Below are positions 35,488 to 45,579 of a stretch of 61,570 nt of DNA, piece after piece (position 1 is the first letter of the stretch; each line of letters opens with the position of its first letter). Made by a program: the position numbers and the translations under genes. This DNA comes from Clostridia bacterium (GTDB taxonomy: Bacteria; Bacillota; Clostridia; Oscillospirales; Acutalibacteraceae), in NCBI GenBank assembly GCA_017629275.1, contig JAGBXM010000004.1:1-61570 (forward strand). Reading direction: 5' to 3'. Below the pieces are notes generated by a model. That model was not told the DNA's origin and made no database searches. It saw only the letters and a list, made by a program, of their open reading frames with translations.

Positions 35488-36267
35488 GTGAGCGTAAAAA
35501 TAGTTGAAGAACCCGAAACAAAATATGGCAACGGTCTGTTTTTGCCGCCCGTTACGGCTATGGTCAGACGTTGCTCACAAAACGCCTTGCCGCTTGTTTC
35601 TTCCTGCTTTTTTGTTTTGTTTTCGGCGGCCTTTGCACTTTGCAATGACACGTTGGGTGCCGTACTTTTGCTTGTATCGGTGCTTGTGCTGATCTGCGAG
35701 ATAACAGGTCTTGCACTTGCAAAAGTACCTCGTGGCGGTTACGGTCTGAAACTACGTTGTACCGCATATTTGATATCGGCCGTTTCGTGCGGCGCTTTGG
35801 CCGTTTATGAGATTTTGAAGGGTTCAACATTGCCCGAAATAAAGCTTGATTTCGGTCTGGGGACTATCGCTTTACCGCAACCGTTTGCCACTTTAATCAA
35901 CGGTGGCTTTATACACGCAGAAATCCCGCTTTTGTGCCTTGCCGTGTCATTCCTTGCGGTTGCCGTATCGTCGGGCGCACTCAACCGTTCCAACCGTAAA
36001 AACCGCGTATTCAACGGCTCGACCGTTGTATCGTTTATAATAAACCTTCTGTGTTTGTTATGTTTGGTTGCCGACGGACTTTTAAGGCTTACGGTACTGC
36101 CGAAAATTCCGCTTTTGAGTGACCTTTACGGTGCTTCGTCGATGGCACAAAGCATCACGGCCGCCGTTTGCTTCGCTTTTGCGCTTTGCGTTTTGTTTAA
36201 TACAATCAATTTACTTATTATTTCCATTCGTATGAGGAAGGTTAAAAATGCTGTTCTCAAAGCCTAA
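35488..36267 (+). CDS. Small multi-pass membrane protein of unknown function
   Basis: The 259-residue protein has about six hydrophobic helices and a short polar N-terminus (VKIVEEPETKYGNG). I recognise no family. GTG at 35488 is preferred as start because GAGG lies seven bases upstream; a GTG at 35482 is too close to that site. It ends 20 bases inside pth and belongs to the same operon. Confidence 0.65.
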   Translation: MSVKIVEEPETKYGNGLFLPPVTAMVRRCSQNALPLVSSCFFVLFSAAFALCNDTLGAVLLLVSVLVLICEITGLALAKVPRGGYGLKLRCTAYLISAVSCGALAVYEILKGSTLPEIKLDFGLGTIALPQPFATLINGGFIHAEIPLLCLAVSFLAVAVSSGALNRSNRKNRVFNGSTVVSFIINLLCLLCLVADGLLRLTVLPKIPLLSDLYGASSMAQSITAAVCFAFALCVLFNTINLLIISIRMRKVKNAVLKA

Positions 36268-36835
36268 ATATGAATATATTATCGTAGGACTCGGAAACCC
36301 CGGTGACAAGTATGCGAATACTCGCCACAACGCGGGTTTTCGTTGTCTTGATCTGCTTATAAAAGAGTTTAACGCAGGTCCCGAAAAGTCGAAATTTCAG
36401 TCGCTTATATACGACGCCGAGATCAAGGGTCATAAGGTGCTTTTCCAAAAACCGCAGACCTTTATGAACAACTCAGGTGCGGCGGTCAACGAGGTCGCAA
36501 GGTTTTATAAAATCCCGTCATACAAAATCATCGTTGTGGCCGACGACGTCACCATTGATGCAGGTCGTTTACGTATCCGTAAATCGGGCAGTCACGGCGG
36601 TCATAACGGACTGCGTGACATAATCGGCCTTTTGGGTACCGATAATATCCCCAGGGTCAAAATCGGTATGGGACAAAAGCCTCACCCCGAGTATGACCTT
36701 GCCGATTGGGTGCTTTCGACCCCTTCTAAAGAAGATAAAGAAAAGACCGACGATGCCGAAAAAAGGGCGGCCGAAGCCGTAAAGACAATGGTCACGTCCG
36801 ACATCGGCGTTGCTATGAATAAATTCAACAGGTAG
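36248..36835 (+). CDS. pth: Peptidyl-tRNA hydrolase
   Basis: The 195-residue enzyme releases peptides from dropped-off peptidyl-tRNA. Visible features are VGLGNPGDKYANTRHNAGF with the catalytic His in TRHN, PQTFMNNSG, and DDVTIDAGRLRIRKSGSHGGHNGL with the Asp that supports it. The pth-mfd order (four bases apart) is a conserved Firmicutes arrangement. Confidence 0.96.
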   Translation: MLFSKPKYEYIIVGLGNPGDKYANTRHNAGFRCLDLLIKEFNAGPEKSKFQSLIYDAEIKGHKVLFQKPQTFMNNSGAAVNEVARFYKIPSYKIIVVADDVTIDAGRLRIRKSGSHGGHNGLRDIIGLLGTDNIPRVKIGMGQKPHPEYDLADWVLSTPSKEDKEKTDDAEKRAAEAVKTMVTSDIGVAMNKFNR

Positions 36836-36839
36836 TGCT

Positions 36840-39800
36840 ATGCAGTTAAAATACCCATTTTTACAAAAAAGCCTTACTGAAAACGCGGAATACCAAGCCT
36901 TTTTGAATGCTTTTTCAGACAAACGCTTTCCCGTTGCGGTGACCGGCGTTTCGCATATTCACCGCTGTGTTCTGTCGGCGGTAACTGCGTCCGAGCAAGG
37001 CATAAAGCCGCTCATCATCACGGCAGGCGAAGCCGAAAACGAGCGCATTTTTGAAGACCTCACGGCCTTAGGGCTTGAGGTCGCTCTCTTCCCTGCCCGT
37101 GACTACTGTTTTCGAAGCGGCGCTTCGTATTCACGCGAATACGAGCACCGAAGAATAGGTACCCTCTCTAAATTAACAGAGGGGGCTTTTGACGTTTGTG
37201 TCGCTTCGGTCGAGGCGGCTGTGAGCGCCACAGTACCGCCCGAGGTTTTAACGGAACGCAGTTTCACCCTTTCGGTCGGTGACGAGGTCTCGATGTTGGT
37301 ACTCTGTTCCAAGCTCGTTGCAGGCGGCTACACCAAGGCCGACCAGGTCGACGGTGCGGGTCAGTTTTCGCAAAGAGGCAGTATTATCGACATTTTCTCA
37401 CCCAACCTTGACAACCCCTGCCGAATCGACTTTTTCGGCGACGAGATCGACAGTATCGCGATGTTCGACGTTGATACTCAGCGCCGCTATGATACACTCG
37501 ATGAAATAAAGATCACCCCCGTAGCGGAGGTTACTCCCGACGACCCCGAAGCTCTGGCTCAAAATCTTCGCACATTTTTCAAGGGCAAAAAACTGTCCGA
37601 GGTACAGCGCAAACGTCTCCAAGAGGACATAAACCGCCTTGAAAACGGTGCGTCGGTCAGCTTTGACGCATATATCCCTTATATTTTTGACCGCAGGGTC
37701 ACGATTTTTGATTATTTCAAAAACGATAACTTCAAAAGTGCCACGTTTTTGTTTGACACCAACGCGGTATGCGACCGCTTTGACAACGTATTCAAAATGC
37801 ACGGCGAGGACATTAAAAACCTTCTTCTGGAAGGACAGATTTTACCCGGCTTCAAATCGGTCTACCTCGACCGCGTACAGCTTTTCAATGAGCTTAAAAA
37901 CCTTAACACGGTTTATTTTGATAACTTCCCCAAAACCTCATACGACCTGCCGCCCGAGGCTTTGGTCGGCTTTACCTTCAAGCAAAATTCTCTGTTTTCA
38001 GGCTCGGTCACGGCGCTTTGCGACGATATAAAGGCGACCGACAGCCGACTTCACGTCGTCCTTGCGGGTAACCAACGCGCCGCCGCCAACCTTCAGGAAG
38101 AAATGACCGATCTGGGGCTCGAATGCACCTTCGCCGCCGAACCCGACCGCGTGGGTGAAAAAGGCGTTTTTGTCACGGTCGGTGTTTTGTCGGGCGGTTT
38201 CGAGCTCGGCAACGGCAATCTTACGGTTACGGTGCACGGCAAGTCGGCCGTAAAGCTTAAACCGAAACGCTTTAAATCGGGCACCGCCGTCGGTTCCTTG
38301 GAGGAACTTGAACGCGGTGACTACGTCGTTCACGCGTCGCACGGTATCGGTATTTTTGAGGGTGTTCATCAGATAACCACACGGTCAATGACCCGCGACT
38401 ACATCAAAATTGCCTATCAGGGCAGGGATGCCCTTTACGTTCCCGTCACCAACCTTGATATGGTGTCGAAATACATCGGCTCGTCTGAAGATACTAAGGT
38501 GAAACTTAACAAACTCGGTTCCGGCGACTGGTCAAGGACCCGAACACGTGTCAAAAAGGCCGTCAAGGATATGGCCAAGCAACTGACGGTGCTTTATGCC
38601 AAGCGTATGCAGGAAAAAGGCTTCAGCTTCAGTCCCGACGGCGACCTGCAGTCCGACTTTGAACGCCGTTTCGAGTTTGACGAGACCGACGACCAGCTTC
38701 GTTGTATTGCTGAAATAAAGCACGATATGGAACGCTCTGTTCCTATGGACCGTCTGCTTTGCGGTGACGTCGGCTTCGGCAAGACCGAGGTGGCCTTACG
38801 TGCCGCCTTCAAATGTATTGCCGACGGCAAACAATGTGCCATTTTGGTTCCGACCACCATTCTGTGTTGGCAACACTATAACACGTGTTTGCAACGCTTC
38901 GGCAATATGGCGGTCGAGGTCGAAATGCTTTCCCGATTCAGAACCCCTAAACAGCAGGAAAAGATACGCAAAAATTTACTTGCAGGTAATATCGACCTCA
39001 TTGTCGGAACACACAGCCTTATTTCAAAGGACGTAAAATTCAAAGATTTGGGACTTATCATCATCGACGAAGAGCAGCGCTTCGGTGTTGCTCAGAAAGA
39101 ACGCCTGAAAGAACTGTATCCGTCGGTCGATGCGCTCACCCTGTCGGCAACCCCCATTCCCCGAACACTTAATATGGCTCTGTCGGGAATGCGCGATATG
39201 TCGTCCATCGAAGAGGCTCCGCTCAACCGCCACCCCGTTCAGACCTACGTTATGGAACAGGATAACGGCATCGTCAACGAAGCTATCAGTCGTGAACTGC
39301 GCCGCGGCGGTCAGGTTTATTATCTGCACAACCGCACCGAGGATATTGATGCCACCGCCGTAAAACTGCAACGTGACCACCCAAATGCACGTATCGGCAT
39401 AGCACACGGCAAAATGAGCGAGGATGCTCTCTCAAAGGTATGGCAACAACTGCTCGAACACGAGATAGACATTCTCGTCTGTACCACCATTATTGAAACG
39501 GGCGTCGACGTGCCTAACGCCAACACGCTTATTATCGAAAATTCCGACCGTTTCGGTCTCGCGCAGTTGCATCAGTTACGAGGTCGCGTCGGCCGAAGCC
39601 ACCGCACCGCGTTTGCCTATCTTTTGTTTACTCCCGGCAAGGCTCTGTCCGATATATCCCAAAAACGACTTGATGCCATCCGCAAATTCACCGAGTTTGG
39701 TTCGGGCTTCAGAATTGCTATGCGCGACCTTGAGATCAGAGGCGCAGGCAGTATTCTGGGCGGTGAACAGCACGGCAATATGGAGGCTGTCGGATACGAT

Positions 39801-40289
39801 ATGTATTTAAAGCTTCTCTCCGAAGCTATGGCCGAAGAAAACGGCGAGACCGCCGCGCCCGAAATAGAGTGTGTTATTGATATTAAGATAAACGCGCATA
39901 TTCCCGAGCGTTATATCGGCTCGTTACCGCAACGTCTTGCGGCCTATCGCCGAATTGCCGCCATCAAAACTCCCGACGACGTACTGGACGTCACCGACGA
40001 ATTGCTCGACCGTTACGGCGATCTTCCCAAGGTCGTGACCGATCTTATAGACGTCTCACTTCTTAAAAATCAAGCGGCAACGTTAGGATTTACCGAAATC
40101 AGCGAACAGGACGGAAAACTGTTACTTTACTGTGACGGACTGACCGAAGCGGTGTCCAAACTGCTCACAAGTGATATAAAGCGCCGTTGTATGTTCAGCG
40201 CCGCAGGTCGAACCTACGTAGCGGTAAGGCCCGAGCCTTCAAAAAGTATTTTGGAGACGCTGAAAGAGGCTTTGTCGAAAATGGCTTGA
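36840..40289 (+). CDS. mfd: Transcription-repair coupling factor
   Basis: The 1149-residue protein displaces RNA polymerase stalled at DNA lesions and recruits UvrA. In order it has a UvrB-like N-terminal part, the RNA-polymerase-interaction domain near HASHGIGIFEG (about 500), RecG-like translocase motifs (Walker A GDVGFGKTE at about 641, DEEQRFG at about 743, SATPIPRTL, QLRGRVGR) and the C-terminal autoinhibitory TRCF domain. Length is normal. Confidence 0.97.
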   Translation: MQLKYPFLQKSLTENAEYQAFLNAFSDKRFPVAVTGVSHIHRCVLSAVTASEQGIKPLIITAGEAENERIFEDLTALGLEVALFPARDYCFRSGASYSREYEHRRIGTLSKLTEGAFDVCVASVEAAVSATVPPEVLTERSFTLSVGDEVSMLVLCSKLVAGGYTKADQVDGAGQFSQRGSIIDIFSPNLDNPCRIDFFGDEIDSIAMFDVDTQRRYDTLDEIKITPVAEVTPDDPEALAQNLRTFFKGKKLSEVQRKRLQEDINRLENGASVSFDAYIPYIFDRRVTIFDYFKNDNFKSATFLFDTNAVCDRFDNVFKMHGEDIKNLLLEGQILPGFKSVYLDRVQLFNELKNLNTVYFDNFPKTSYDLPPEALVGFTFKQNSLFSGSVTALCDDIKATDSRLHVVLAGNQRAAANLQEEMTDLGLECTFAAEPDRVGEKGVFVTVGVLSGGFELGNGNLTVTVHGKSAVKLKPKRFKSGTAVGSLEELERGDYVVHASHGIGIFEGVHQITTRSMTRDYIKIAYQGRDALYVPVTNLDMVSKYIGSSEDTKVKLNKLGSGDWSRTRTRVKKAVKDMAKQLTVLYAKRMQEKGFSFSPDGDLQSDFERRFEFDETDDQLRCIAEIKHDMERSVPMDRLLCGDVGFGKTEVALRAAFKCIADGKQCAILVPTTILCWQHYNTCLQRFGNMAVEVEMLSRFRTPKQQEKIRKNLLAGNIDLIVGTHSLISKDVKFKDLGLIIIDEEQRFGVAQKERLKELYPSVDALTLSATPIPRTLNMALSGMRDMSSIEEAPLNRHPVQTYVMEQDNGIVNEAISRELRRGGQVYYLHNRTEDIDATAVKLQRDHPNARIGIAHGKMSEDALSKVWQQLLEHEIDILVCTTIIETGVDVPNANTLIIENSDRFGLAQLHQLRGRVGRSHRTAFAYLLFTPGKALSDISQKRLDAIRKFTEFGSGFRIAMRDLEIRGAGSILGGEQHGNMEAVGYDMYLKLLSEAMAEENGETAAPEIECVIDIKINAHIPERYIGSLPQRLAAYRRIAAIKTPDDVLDVTDELLDRYGDLPKVVTDLIDVSLLKNQAATLGFTEISEQDGKLLLYCDGLTEAVSKLLTSDIKRRCMFSAAGRTYVAVRPEPSKSILETLKEALSKMA

Positions 40290-40425
40290 TTGTTTTTCGA
40301 AAAATTTACAAATAAGTCACAACGCACTCAAAAAAACACTAGACTTTTGAGCCGCGGTATTATATACTTGATGTGTGTTTGAATAATAATTGCCGCTTTC
40401 TGCGGTTAGAACAGGAGAAACCAAA

Positions 40426-41727
40426 ATGAAAAAAATCACAAAACTTCTGGCTGTCGTGTTGGCAGTTCTGATGTTGGTCACCGCCTTTGCCGGTTGCCAT
40501 AAAAAGAACGAGATTGCCTTCACCATCGGCGATTCGGAATTTACCTCGGCTATGTACAGCTGTTCGCTTTATTTTGCCGCAACCGCTGCACGTAATCAGA
40601 TCTATACCTTCGTTTCGGACGCAGAGGGTGACACCAAAAACATCAAATATGAGTCCTACAAGTTCGATGCAGAGGGCAACGTCAGCAAGACCGGCACCAT
40701 TTCTTACGAAAAGTATATCAGAACCGAGGCTGTCAATCAGCTTAAGCGTTTTGCCGCACTCGATGCAATTTTTGCCGAGGGCAAACTCACCGTTGACGAC
40801 GACACCAAGACCACCAATGAGTACAACGCTTTAAGCTATTGGAACTACGGTTGTGACTACAACACCTATGCGCAGTACGCACAGTCAGGTCAGGTCGATT
40901 CCCTTGCTTACAGCTATATGCCCGACTACTATCTCTTGGAGCAGAACGGTGTTTCGGTTGAGACCTACAAGAAATACTACTTCTACGATGCAATGTATAG
41001 CTTCTACTTCGAGCACCTCTACGGTGAAAAGGGCGAAAAAGCCATCGCAAAGGACGACATCAACAAGTATATGACCGAGACCTATGCTATCGGTAATGTC
41101 ATCACCTTCTCGAAGAAGGACTCCGACAGTAAGGACCTTTCCGATGCCAAGCTCAAAGAGATTAAGGCTATTGCCGACGGCTATGCCGAGCGTCTCAATA
41201 AGGGCGAAGACTTCGAGGCTATTTATAAGGAAGAAAACAAGCGTGTTGAAGAGGCTAACAAGACCACTTCGTCCTCTGTCACCACCTCGACTCTTCCCAA
41301 CAATTCGACCAACTCTTCCACCACCTCTTCGGCTGCTTCTTCAACCACCTCTTCGGCAACAAGCAGTACCACCACTTCGTCAGAGGCTGAAAAAGAGTAT
41401 ACCCCTGCCGAATACACCGGCATCTTCGGTAAAGAAGACACCGCTTACGAACACGCAATGTTCTCTGAAATCATCAAGCAGGACATCGGCAAGGCCGTTG
41501 TTCTCGACGATACCAAGAACTCGCAGTATCTGCTGATCGTTCGCCTCGATATGCTCGAGGAAGAATATTGGTACAAGAACCTTCGCACCTCTATTTCCTA
41601 CGACTTAAAGCAGGAAGAGTTTGACAAGGGTCTTGACGACAAGGGTGCCGCACTCAAATTAACCGAGGACACCTTTGCTACCAAACCCTTCACCGTCAAA
41701 AAGCTCAAATTAGAGGTTGAAGAATAA
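40426..41727 (+). CDS. PrsA/SurA-like foldase lipoprotein with Ser/Thr insertion
   Basis: The 433-residue lipoprotein (lipobox Cys C24, TAFAGC) has a helical SurA_N-type chaperone region (about 100-215) followed by a parvulin-like stretch with LSDAKLKEIKAIADGYAERLNKGEDFEAI. A block of about 45 Ser and Thr residues (near 285-330) interrupts it, and a C-terminal part follows. It probably helps exported proteins fold outside the membrane; whether the prolyl isomerase is active is unclear. Position after mfd is typical. The start at 40426 (MKKITKLL) follows AGGAG; an upstream in-frame ATG is ignored. A Pro-rich loop is absent, and the linker suggests a flexible surface spacer. Confidence 0.75.
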   Translation: MKKITKLLAVVLAVLMLVTAFAGCHKKNEIAFTIGDSEFTSAMYSCSLYFAATAARNQIYTFVSDAEGDTKNIKYESYKFDAEGNVSKTGTISYEKYIRTEAVNQLKRFAALDAIFAEGKLTVDDDTKTTNEYNALSYWNYGCDYNTYAQYAQSGQVDSLAYSYMPDYYLLEQNGVSVETYKKYYFYDAMYSFYFEHLYGEKGEKAIAKDDINKYMTETYAIGNVITFSKKDSDSKDLSDAKLKEIKAIADGYAERLNKGEDFEAIYKEENKRVEEANKTTSSSVTTSTLPNNSTNSSTTSSAASSTTSSATSSTTTSSEAEKEYTPAEYTGIFGKEDTAYEHAMFSEIIKQDIGKAVVLDDTKNSQYLLIVRLDMLEEEYWYKNLRTSISYDLKQEEFDKGLDDKGAALKLTEDTFATKPFTVKKLKLEVEE

Positions 41728-41784
41728 ATAATACTATTGGCGTCAAACATATTTTATAGTTTCGCTTGTCAGTAAAAAATAACG

Positions 41785-41820
41785 TCCTGCCGAAACGTCT
41801 CGTTTTCGGCAGGATTTTTT
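41785..41820 (+). terminator. Terminator after the foldase gene
   Basis: TCCTGCCGAAA and its complement form an 11-bp stem, followed by TTTTTT. A strong plus-strand terminator separates the foldase gene from ymfF. Confidence 0.9.
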
Positions 41821-41844
41821 AATCACTTTGAAAAGAGGTTTACC

Positions 41845-43122
41845 ATGACCGAAAAAACACTTGCCGACGGAGTCAAATACTCCTTTGTCAAAACCGACCG
41901 ATTCAAAACCACCGTAATGTCGATCGGGTTTTATCTTCCTTTGAGCCGCAATAATGCCGCTAATACCCTTGCGTTGAACCTTATGAAGAGCGGCACAGAA
42001 AGTTTGCCCGATACCTATTCATTCCAGCGCCGTCTCGCTTCGCTTTACGGCGCATCGGCCGTTGCCTGGACCGCAAAAATCGGCGACTGTCAGGAATTGA
42101 GAATAGCCCTCACCGTCAACGACGACCGCTATTCTTTGAACGCCGAGCCTACCGTGAATTTGGGCAGTCAACTGCTTTGTGATATGGTTTTCGGCCGCGT
42201 TTTGTCCGATACCGATTACCCAAAAGAAGCGGTGCTTCGTGAAAAGCGTCTGCTCAAAGAAAACATTTTAGCCAAACTCAACGACAAGCGCACCTATGCG
42301 CGTAACCGCTGTGAGCAGATCATGTGCGAGGGCGAAGGCTACGGTCTCGACCCCGAAGGCAATATCGACGATGTTGACCGACTCGAAAATGCCGACATCA
42401 GAGAGGCTTTAAAACGCCTTACCGAAGAAGCCTTCGTTTCGGTACAGGTCATAGGTGCCGCAGAGCCTTCGGATTTTGCCCGGCTTCTCGCCCAAAACTT
42501 CACAAAGATAAACCGCCGTTTTGCTTTCTTGCCGCTTGACACCGTCAAAGCATCAAGCGACCTTAAAGAGGTCACCGAAAAAATGCCCGTAAAACAGGGC
42601 AAACTCGTTATGGGTTTTAAAAACGGCATCGGCGGCAACGACCGCGACACGGTTGCCGACTGGATAATGACCGACATTTTCGGCGGCGGCCCTTATTCCA
42701 AGCTTTTCTGCAACGTCCGAGAGAAATTAAGTCTTTGCTACTACTGTTCGGCCCGTCCCACCCGAAGAAAGGGTATTATCGTGGTTGACAGCGGTGTCGA
42801 GGAAGCCAATATTGAAGCCGCAAGAATAGCCATTCTGCAGCAGCTTTCGGATATGGCCGACGGCAATTTTGAGGACAAGGATATCAATTCCTCAAAGCTT
42901 TCACTTTGTGACACCATCGGCTCGGTCGAATCGGACCAGAATATGCTGCTCCGTTGGTACGCTTCGCGTTCGCTCGACGAAGCACCCGTCACACCTGACG
43001 AAATGTGCCGCCTTATCAACAAGGTCACACGTGAGGACATTATGGCGGCGGCAAAAAATTTCACCCTTGATACGATTTACACCTTAAGACCCGACGGCAG
43101 CGAAAGTGAGGCAGAACAATGA
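41845..43122 (+). CDS. ymfF: M16-family peptidase homologue without the zinc motif (YmfF type)
   Basis: The 425-residue protein has the M16 fold but the usual HxxEH position reads LNLMKSGTES, so it cannot bind the catalytic zinc. In Bacillus and Clostridia such YmfF proteins form a pair with the active YmfH subunit encoded next door. Here the stop codon overlaps the ymfH start (ATGA). The product is probably the non-catalytic partner of a processing peptidase; substrates are unknown. Confidence 0.85.
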   Translation: MTEKTLADGVKYSFVKTDRFKTTVMSIGFYLPLSRNNAANTLALNLMKSGTESLPDTYSFQRRLASLYGASAVAWTAKIGDCQELRIALTVNDDRYSLNAEPTVNLGSQLLCDMVFGRVLSDTDYPKEAVLREKRLLKENILAKLNDKRTYARNRCEQIMCEGEGYGLDPEGNIDDVDRLENADIREALKRLTEEAFVSVQVIGAAEPSDFARLLAQNFTKINRRFAFLPLDTVKASSDLKEVTEKMPVKQGKLVMGFKNGIGGNDRDTVADWIMTDIFGGGPYSKLFCNVREKLSLCYYCSARPTRRKGIIVVDSGVEEANIEAARIAILQQLSDMADGNFEDKDINSSKLSLCDTIGSVESDQNMLLRWYASRSLDEAPVTPDEMCRLINKVTREDIMAAAKNFTLDTIYTLRPDGSESEAEQ

Positions 43123-44393
43123 GCTTTGAAATCAGAAAAATAACCGATAAAAATGCCAATGAAAACTGCACCGTTGCCATCCATTCATCGGGACTCAAGG
43201 TCTATCTCAACGAAAAACCGCACCTTAATATAAACTATGCCGTTTTCGGCACCCACTACGGCTCGGTCGACACCGAATTTTCGTTGGGAGATGCGCCTAA
43301 AATTCAGGTTCCCGAAGGTATTGCCCATTTTTTGGAACATAAGCTGTTTGAAGGTGAGGACGGCGACGCTTTTGAAAAATATGCCGTGACAGGCGCTTCG
43401 GCCAACGCCTATACCTCGTTTGACCGCACCTGCTATCTTTTCAGTTGCTCCGAGCGTTTTTACGAAAATCTTGACATTCTGTTGAGCTTCGTAAGTTCCC
43501 CCTACTTCACACCCGAAACGGTCCAAAAGGAACAGGGCATCATCGGTCAGGAGATCAGAATGTATGAGGACGTTCCCGATTGGCGCGTACTGTTCAATCT
43601 GCTTCGCGGTATGTATCACAACCACCCCGTCAACGTTGAGATCGCAGGTACCGTTGAGTCGATTGCCGAGATAACCGACAAAACGCTTTACGACTGCTAT
43701 AACACCTTCTATAATCCGTCCAATATGTTTGTGGCCTTGAGCGGTAATTTCGATTGCGATAAGGTTTTGGAGATTATCGACCAAAAAATCAAACCGCGTG
43801 ATACCGCGCCCATCAACCGTTCACAATTCAGCGAACCCGACAGTATTGTCAAACCCTACACCGAGCAAAAAATGGCCGTTGCAATGCCGCTTTTTGCCTT
43901 CGGTATCAAGGATAACGTTGCCAAGATCGGTTGCACCCTGAAACAAAAACTGCAGACCGAAATGTTGCTTGATACAGCGGTCGGTAAAATTTCTCCGCTT
44001 TACAGCCGCCTTTTGAATGAGGGACTTATCAATTCGCGCTTCGGCACCGAGTTCTTCTACGGTCATGGCTATTCCGCACTTTTATTCGAGGGTGAGTCCA
44101 AAGATCCCAAGGCGGTCACAGAGCTTATAAAGGCCGAAATTAAAAAAATCGCGCAAAACGGCATCGACCCCGACCTGTTCCAAGATGCCCGTCGCAATCT
44201 TTACGGCCAACAGATTCGCGCCTTAGACGACCCCGAGGGTGTTGTCGACGACTTCCTTTTGGCCGCCATCTGCGGTTACGAGCCGTATGACACCTTAAAC
44301 GTCCTTCGTGATATGACGGCCGAGGACATAACCGAAAGAGCTAAAGAACTCGATCTTGAAAACACCTCTTTGTCGGTAATTTTACCTCTTTAA
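43119..44393 (+). CDS. ymfH: M16-family zinc peptidase (YmfH type)
   Basis: The 424-residue protein carries the inverted zinc motif H70-F-L-E73-H74 in AHFLEHKLF and the downstream acidic ligand region GQEIRMYED. It is the catalytic partner of the overlapping YmfF-type gene. Members of this pair have been linked to peptide maturation in other Firmicutes, but no peptide precursor is visible here. Confidence 0.88.
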   Translation: MSFEIRKITDKNANENCTVAIHSSGLKVYLNEKPHLNINYAVFGTHYGSVDTEFSLGDAPKIQVPEGIAHFLEHKLFEGEDGDAFEKYAVTGASANAYTSFDRTCYLFSCSERFYENLDILLSFVSSPYFTPETVQKEQGIIGQEIRMYEDVPDWRVLFNLLRGMYHNHPVNVEIAGTVESIAEITDKTLYDCYNTFYNPSNMFVALSGNFDCDKVLEIIDQKIKPRDTAPINRSQFSEPDSIVKPYTEQKMAVAMPLFAFGIKDNVAKIGCTLKQKLQTEMLLDTAVGKISPLYSRLLNEGLINSRFGTEFFYGHGYSALLFEGESKDPKAVTELIKAEIKKIAQNGIDPDLFQDARRNLYGQQIRALDDPEGVVDDFLLAAICGYEPYDTLNVLRDMTAEDITERAKELDLENTSLSVILPL

Positions 44394-44414
44394 AAAAATT
44401 AATAATTTTTTTGC

Positions 44415-44452
44415 AAATACCCCTTTTCTTAAAGGGGTATTTAGTATATAAT
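44415..44452 (+). promoter_or_regulatory. 12-bp perfect inverted repeat adjoining a -10 box, upstream of lgt
   Basis: AAATACCCCTTT TCTT AAAGGGGTATTT (44415-44442) is followed four bases later by TATAAT (44447-44452). The repeat could serve as terminator for ymfH, although there is no T-run on the plus strand, or as an operator over the lgt promoter. Confidence 0.5.
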
Positions 44453-44502
44453 GTATGTGAATATATGTGTATATTCAGATTTCCTACGAAAGGGTGCTTA
44501 CT

Positions 44503-45579
44503 TTGCAGTTGTTACAGACTTTATATAGCTATAACGTCACCATATTCGGCATCGACCTTAAATTCGATTCGGTCGCTTTTACCCTGCCTATCGGTGACGG
44601 ATGGGATATTTACTGGTACGGCATTTGTATCGCGTTGGCCTTCCTTGCCGCCGTGGTTTACGGCTTTGCCCGTGCCAAGAAATTCGGCATCGACCCCGAC
44701 CGTCTTTCCGACGTTGTTCTGGTCACGGCTCCCTTAGCTATTCTTTTTGCAAGAATTTATTACATCATTTTCTATCCGGGCAAACTCAACATAAAAACAG
44801 TTGCCGACTTTTTCGGTATTTCAAGCGGCTCGGGTATGGCAGGTATCGCCATTTACGGCGCGGTGATCGGCGCCGCCGTTGTTGGCGGATTGATGTGTTG
44901 GTGGCGCAAGGTCAATATTATAGATGCTTTTGACCTGGCTTCCATCTCTTTTCTTATCGGACAGGCCATCGGCCGCTGGGGCAACTTCTTCAATCAGGAG
45001 GCCTACGGCACACCGACCGGCAGTAAATTCTGGGGTATGACCAATATGGAAGAGCTTAACGGTGTCAACGTTCACCCCTGCTTCCTTTATGAGTCGCTTT
45101 GGTGTATTTTGGGCTTTGTTCTGTTGCACATTTTGAGTAATCACCGCAAATTCCGCGGTCAGTTGGCCTTGACCTACGGCGTATGGTACGGCTTTGGCCG
45201 TATGATCATCGAGGGACTTCGTACCGACAGTCTCTATTTAGGCCCTCTGAGAATTTCACAATGGGTCTCGGGCGCGTTGGTATTGGCCTGCGGTATAACA
45301 CTTATCGTAATCTTCGCCCGTATGAAAACCGCCAAAAAAGCACTGACCTACGAAACTATGTTTGATGATATCGACAACACCACCGTTAAAACGGTGACCT
45401 ACTACGAAGGCGACGAAACCGAAACCGCCGACGAGACCGAGTCTGATGAGGATGCTTTTGAGGAAACCGCTGAAGTATCAACCGAAACGGTAACCGAAGC
45501 AGACCCCGAAGAAAAGGACATAACCGAAGAAACGGCAGAAGAGTCGGACGAAACCGAAAAAACGGAGGATGATGAATAA
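44503..45579 (+). CDS. lgt: Prolipoprotein diacylglyceryl transferase
   Basis: The 358-residue membrane enzyme attaches diacylglycerol to the lipobox Cys of prelipoproteins, which are abundant in this window. The core signature [14 protein letters not shown] and the [14 protein letters not shown] segment are present. I prefer TTG at 44503, eight bases after AAAGGG, over a GTG at 44467 that lacks a ribosome site. Unusually, the last about 80 residues are an acidic Glu/Asp/Thr tail after the final helix. The stop overlaps the folD start by one base. Confidence 0.92.
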   Translation: MQLLQTLYSYNVTIFGIDLKFDSVAFTLPIGDGWDIYWYGICIALAFLAAVVYGFARAKKFGIDPDRLSDVVLVTAPLAILFARIYYIIFYPGKLNIKTVADFFGISSGSGMAGIAIYGAVIGAAVVGGLMCWWRKVNIIDAFDLASISFLIGQAIGRWGNFFNQEAYGTPTGSKFWGMTNMEELNGVNVHPCFLYESLWCILGFVLLHILSNHRKFRGQLALTYGVWYGFGRMIIEGLRTDSLYLGPLRISQWVSGALVLACGITLIVIFARMKTAKKALTYETMFDDIDNTTVKTVTYYEGDETETADETESDEDAFEETAEVSTETVTEADPEEKDITEETAEESDETEKTEDDE

